DNA of 63,806 bases from an uncultured Oscillibacter sp. Its GTDB lineage: Bacteria; Bacillota; Clostridia; Oscillospirales; Oscillospiraceae. Each line of letters begins with the position of its first letter. The stretch's first letter is position 1. A program made the position numbers and the translations under genes. Positions 61,974 to 63,806 of the stretch are shown piece by piece. The stretch covers positions 1 through 63,806 of the forward strand of contig CAJUQM010000011.1 in assembly GCA_910588005.1 (NCBI GenBank), in the 5' to 3' direction. The notes under the pieces are model-generated. The model worked only from the letters and a program-made list of their open reading frames with translations, was not told the DNA's origin and ran no database searches.

Positions 61974-63358
61974 CCCGCTCCCCCTTTCCGGCCGGCGGCA
62001 CCGCCGTCCGGCCTGGTAACCGTCCGCACCCACTTCCAGCTGCGGAGCCGGAGGGCCACGGGCGCGATCTTATAAAGCTGATCCCATTTCAGCAGAAAAA
62101 ACACCACCACCGGGGCACACTCCCAGCAAAAGGCCGCCAGGGCAGACAGCGGCACCACAATGCCCCACATACTGACAAGGTTCATCTTGGCGCTGAAAGC
62201 CGTGTCTCCCCCGCCCCGGATAATACCGTTATCACAGGACATCTGGTAGGCGGTACCCACTGTGGTCAGGGCAATCACCGCCATAAACTGCATGGCCAGC
62301 GTCCAGGCCCGCGCCGTCAGCGCGCCGCCGAATACCGCCAGAATGGGACGCCGCAGCAGGAAAATGGCGCCGCCGGAACCCAGCCCAATGAGGACAAACA
62401 GCACTTGGAGCGTGGCGACCAACGGCCGCAGCTCCTCCCGCCTTCCACTGCCGACAGCCTTTCCAATCACAATACCAGAGGCGGAGGCCGCGCCGTAGGC
62501 CACTACGGAGAGAACCTGGTACACCTGCACGGCGATGGCGTTGGCCGCCGTCACATCCCCGCCCAGATGGCCCAGAATGCCGGTTTGCACCATCTGCGCC
62601 ACGCCCCACAGCGCTTGATTCACCAGCACCGGCGCGGAAACCCGGTTATAATCCCGGATGTAGCTCCTATCGATGAAGAGCAGCTTCCGCGCCGTAAGGC
62701 GCAGCTGTCTCTCCCGGCATTTCAAAAACCAGACAACAATCACCAGCTCCATGCACCGGGAGACCAGCGTGGCCACCGCTGCCCCCCGGACCCCAAGCTC
62801 CGGACAGCCCCAGCGCCCATAGATCAGCAGGTAATTGAGCGACACATTGATCCCCAGCGTGGAGAGGGAAACCACATAGCCAATCCTGACAATGCCCACA
62901 GACCGCAGGGAGGCCACCAGAATATTAGTAACCGTAAAAATGACATATGTAAAGCAGATGATCTGAAAATACTGAACGCCCTGGGCAATCACCGCTTCCT
63001 CGTTGGACAGCAGCCGCAGCAGCGCCTCCGGCGCGATCAGCACCAGGGCAAGCAGCGCCGCCGCCAGCCCTCCGCCGAAGCGGAGCGCCACGCCGATGAT
63101 GTGGGGAACCGGTTCCAGCCTGCCTCTCCCCCAGTACTGGGCGCCCAGCACCACGGCTCCCTCTCCCGCGCCGGTCACCAGCATCTGGAGCAAAAACTGC
63201 ACCTGATTACAGAGGCTCACACCGCTCATGGCGTCCTGGCTGTACCGTCCCAGCATCACCGTGTCCATCAGGTTCACCCCAAAGGTCAGCAGGTTCTGAA
63301 GGGCCAGGGACATCGCCAGGGCAAAAAAAGCACGGTAAAAACGCCTTTCTCGAATCAT
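61970..63358 (-). CDS. MATE-family efflux transporter
   Basis: A 462-residue membrane protein with twelve helices in two MatE repeats. LALQNLLTFGVNLMDTVMLGRYSQDAMSGVSLCNQVQFLLQMLVTGAGEGAVVLGAQYWGRG is the first-repeat signature and VSAPVLVNQALWGVAQMVQTGILGHLGGDVTAANAIAVQVYQVLSVVAYGAASASGIVIGKAVGSGR the second. It would expel a drug-like or metabolite substrate using Na+ or H+. AGGAGG about ten bases before the ATG. It is followed by an overlapping sugar isomerase gene, an unusual partner for a MATE pump. Confidence 0.95.
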   Translation of the reverse strand: MIRERRFYRAFFALAMSLALQNLLTFGVNLMDTVMLGRYSQDAMSGVSLCNQVQFLLQMLVTGAGEGAVVLGAQYWGRGRLEPVPHIIGVALRFGGGLAAALLALVLIAPEALLRLLSNEEAVIAQGVQYFQIICFTYVIFTVTNILVASLRSVGIVRIGYVVSLSTLGINVSLNYLLIYGRWGCPELGVRGAAVATLVSRCMELVIVVWFLKCRERQLRLTARKLLFIDRSYIRDYNRVSAPVLVNQALWGVAQMVQTGILGHLGGDVTAANAIAVQVYQVLSVVAYGAASASGIVIGKAVGSGRREELRPLVATLQVLFVLIGLGSGGAIFLLRRPILAVFGGALTARAWTLAMQFMAVIALTTVGTAYQMSCDNGIIRGGGDTAFSAKMNLVSMWGIVVPLSALAAFCWECAPVVVFFLLKWDQLYKIAPVALRLRSWKWVRTVTRPDGGAAGRKGGAG

Positions 63359-63418
63359 GGCCGGTCACCTCCTCCGCCGTGCCGGCAGCGCTGAACAGCG
63401 GCACAGGCTACGGAACGT

Positions 63419-63447
63419 AGTATACCCCAGCAATGGGGGATTGGCAA
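63419..63447 (-). promoter_or_regulatory. Promoter of the MATE/isomerase operon
   Basis: Minus-strand TTGCCA (63447-63442), 17-base spacer, TATACT (63424-63419), 61 bases before the MATE ATG. Confidence 0.75.
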
Positions 63448-63806
63448 GCGCTCTTTTGCCGCTATGGGGAGATTCCACAAAGGTATGTCCCATTATTTTA
63501 CCAAAGGGCAGTCCCAAAAGGTCGACCTTTTTGTTGCTTTTTTATATTTAAATGATATCTTCCCTTAACAAGAGCATACAAAAGCACAACAATTTAATGG
63601 GCTGTCAACCTTACGCAAAGCACCGCTTCCGCTAAAACGGAGCGGTGTTTTTGTATATCTTCTGGACACCGTGACCAGAAGGGACCCGCCCATTTCCCCG
63701 CTTCCTCCACGGAGGCTCTGCTGGATGTATCCCCCGTCGCCGCGCCACCCAATAGCACAGCCGGGGCTGCCTGTCAAGGGCAAAGCCGCCGCTGCGCGGC
63801 GGTGCT
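63448..63806. other. Intergenic region at the window end, no gene assigned
   Basis: About 360 bases without a convincing gene. From about 63480 to 63600 the sequence is A/T-rich, with a perfect palindrome AAAGGTCGACCTTT around 63526. A terminator-like hairpin is at 63621-63652. From 63680 on it is GC-rich with several short palindromes, ending in GCCGCCGC-TGC-GCGGCGG. A 72-codon open frame on minus (63783-63565) crosses the terminator and has no ribosome site, so I do not call it. Confidence 0.5.
63621..63652 (+). terminator. Terminator-like hairpin near the window end
   Basis: CACCGCT-t-CCG and CGG-AGCGGTG around CTAAAA, followed by TTTTT on plus. No plus-strand gene ends in front of it within the window; it might end a small RNA. 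Confidence 0.6.

Noticed and set aside
61823..63394. Long plus-strand open frame opposite the MATE gene
   Set aside because: Low-complexity His/Gln/Arg/Pro-rich translation typical of antisense shadows; the minus strand has two clear genes.
63565..63783. 72-codon minus-strand frame at the window end
   Set aside because: No ribosome site, runs through a terminator hairpin, and its translation has no recognisable pattern.
1..63806. CRISPR arrays, rRNA operons, prophage or insertion sequences
   Set aside because: No spaced direct repeats, rRNA motifs, integrase, transposase or phage structural genes were seen on either strand.

Overview
The window (63,806 bases, GC-rich, about 60%) looks like a chromosomal segment of a strictly anaerobic, fermentative Firmicute, most likely an Oscillospiraceae-type gut bacterium (Oscillibacter / Dysosmobacter / Lawsonibacter-like). 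This is inferred from four things: a CpI-like [FeFe]-hydrogenase, a ctsR-mcsA-clpC stress operon, the Firmicutes-type L27 with its processing protease Prp, and strong AGGAGG ribosome sites with TTGACA/TATAAT promoters. I see no rRNA, insertion sequence, prophage, CRISPR array or plasmid module.

Layout. 1-5.4 kb: start of a radical SAM gene, a MocR-type aminotransferase, a SnoaL-like protein, malic enzyme, glycerol kinase and a Mn-type superoxide dismutase, all on minus. 5.5-9.0 kb: a two-gene [FeFe]-hydrogenase operon whose partner is a NuoF-type Fe-S segment fused to a GltD-like flavoprotein. 9.3-12.6 kb: a DHHW protein, an MBOAT O-acyltransferase and a DUF4358 lipoprotein, probably a cell-surface polymer acylation set. 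12.9-19.4 kb: a threonine aldolase and a lysine/diaminopimelate cluster of the acetylated branch (patA, dapL, then a lysine riboswitch driving dapA-dapB-dapH). 19.5-21.1 kb: a small membrane protein and an MBL-fold hydrolase. 21.1-26.2 kb: an inositol catabolic operon iolE-iolB-iolD-iolG on minus. 26.6-31.4 kb: a VanY-like peptidase, a phosphodiesterase, two tRNA-Leu genes, a sirtuin, an ArsC-family protein, a BrkB-family membrane protein and a first XRE-regulator/membrane-protein pair. 31.6-37.7 kb: M29 aminopeptidase, gamma carbonic anhydrase-like protein, AI-2E transporter, a second XRE/membrane pair (DUF3169), a frameshifted membrane gene, DUF6440 and a DUF2238-like membrane protein. 38-48.8 kb: a large membrane protein of unknown role, two sigma/anti-sigma pairs, clpC-mcsA-ctsR between two CtsR boxes, a ferredoxin and recG. 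48.9-51.4 kb: rplU-prp-rpmA and obgE. 51.5-56.3 kb: a four-repeat PepSY protein, the mtnN-luxS pair, a second frameshifted gene, a GNAT acetyltransferase and an EEP-family hydrolase. 56.6-63.4 kb: CapA-like protein, diaminopropionate ammonia-lyase, mannitol-1-phosphate dehydrogenase, a small membrane protein and a TIM-barrel/MATE pair.

How it works together. The metabolic genes fit a sugar-alcohol, polyol and amino-acid fermenter that disposes of electrons as H2. Inositol and mannitol phosphate are oxidised by NAD-dependent enzymes, glycerol enters through GlpK, and the hydrogenase with its NAD(P)-linked flavoprotein partner could reoxidise carriers. The clearest regulatory signals are the L-box upstream of dapA, two CtsR boxes flanking the ctsR promoter, palindromes over the promoters of both XRE modules, and a pair of 15-bp palindromes bracketing the dpaL promoter. 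The points most worth a second look are the hydrogenase partner architecture, the dpaL and XRE operators, the missing mcsB, the His-rich PepSY protein, and the two genes broken by single-base changes in homopolymers. I assigned all products by reading motifs without database searches, so family names are recognition-based.
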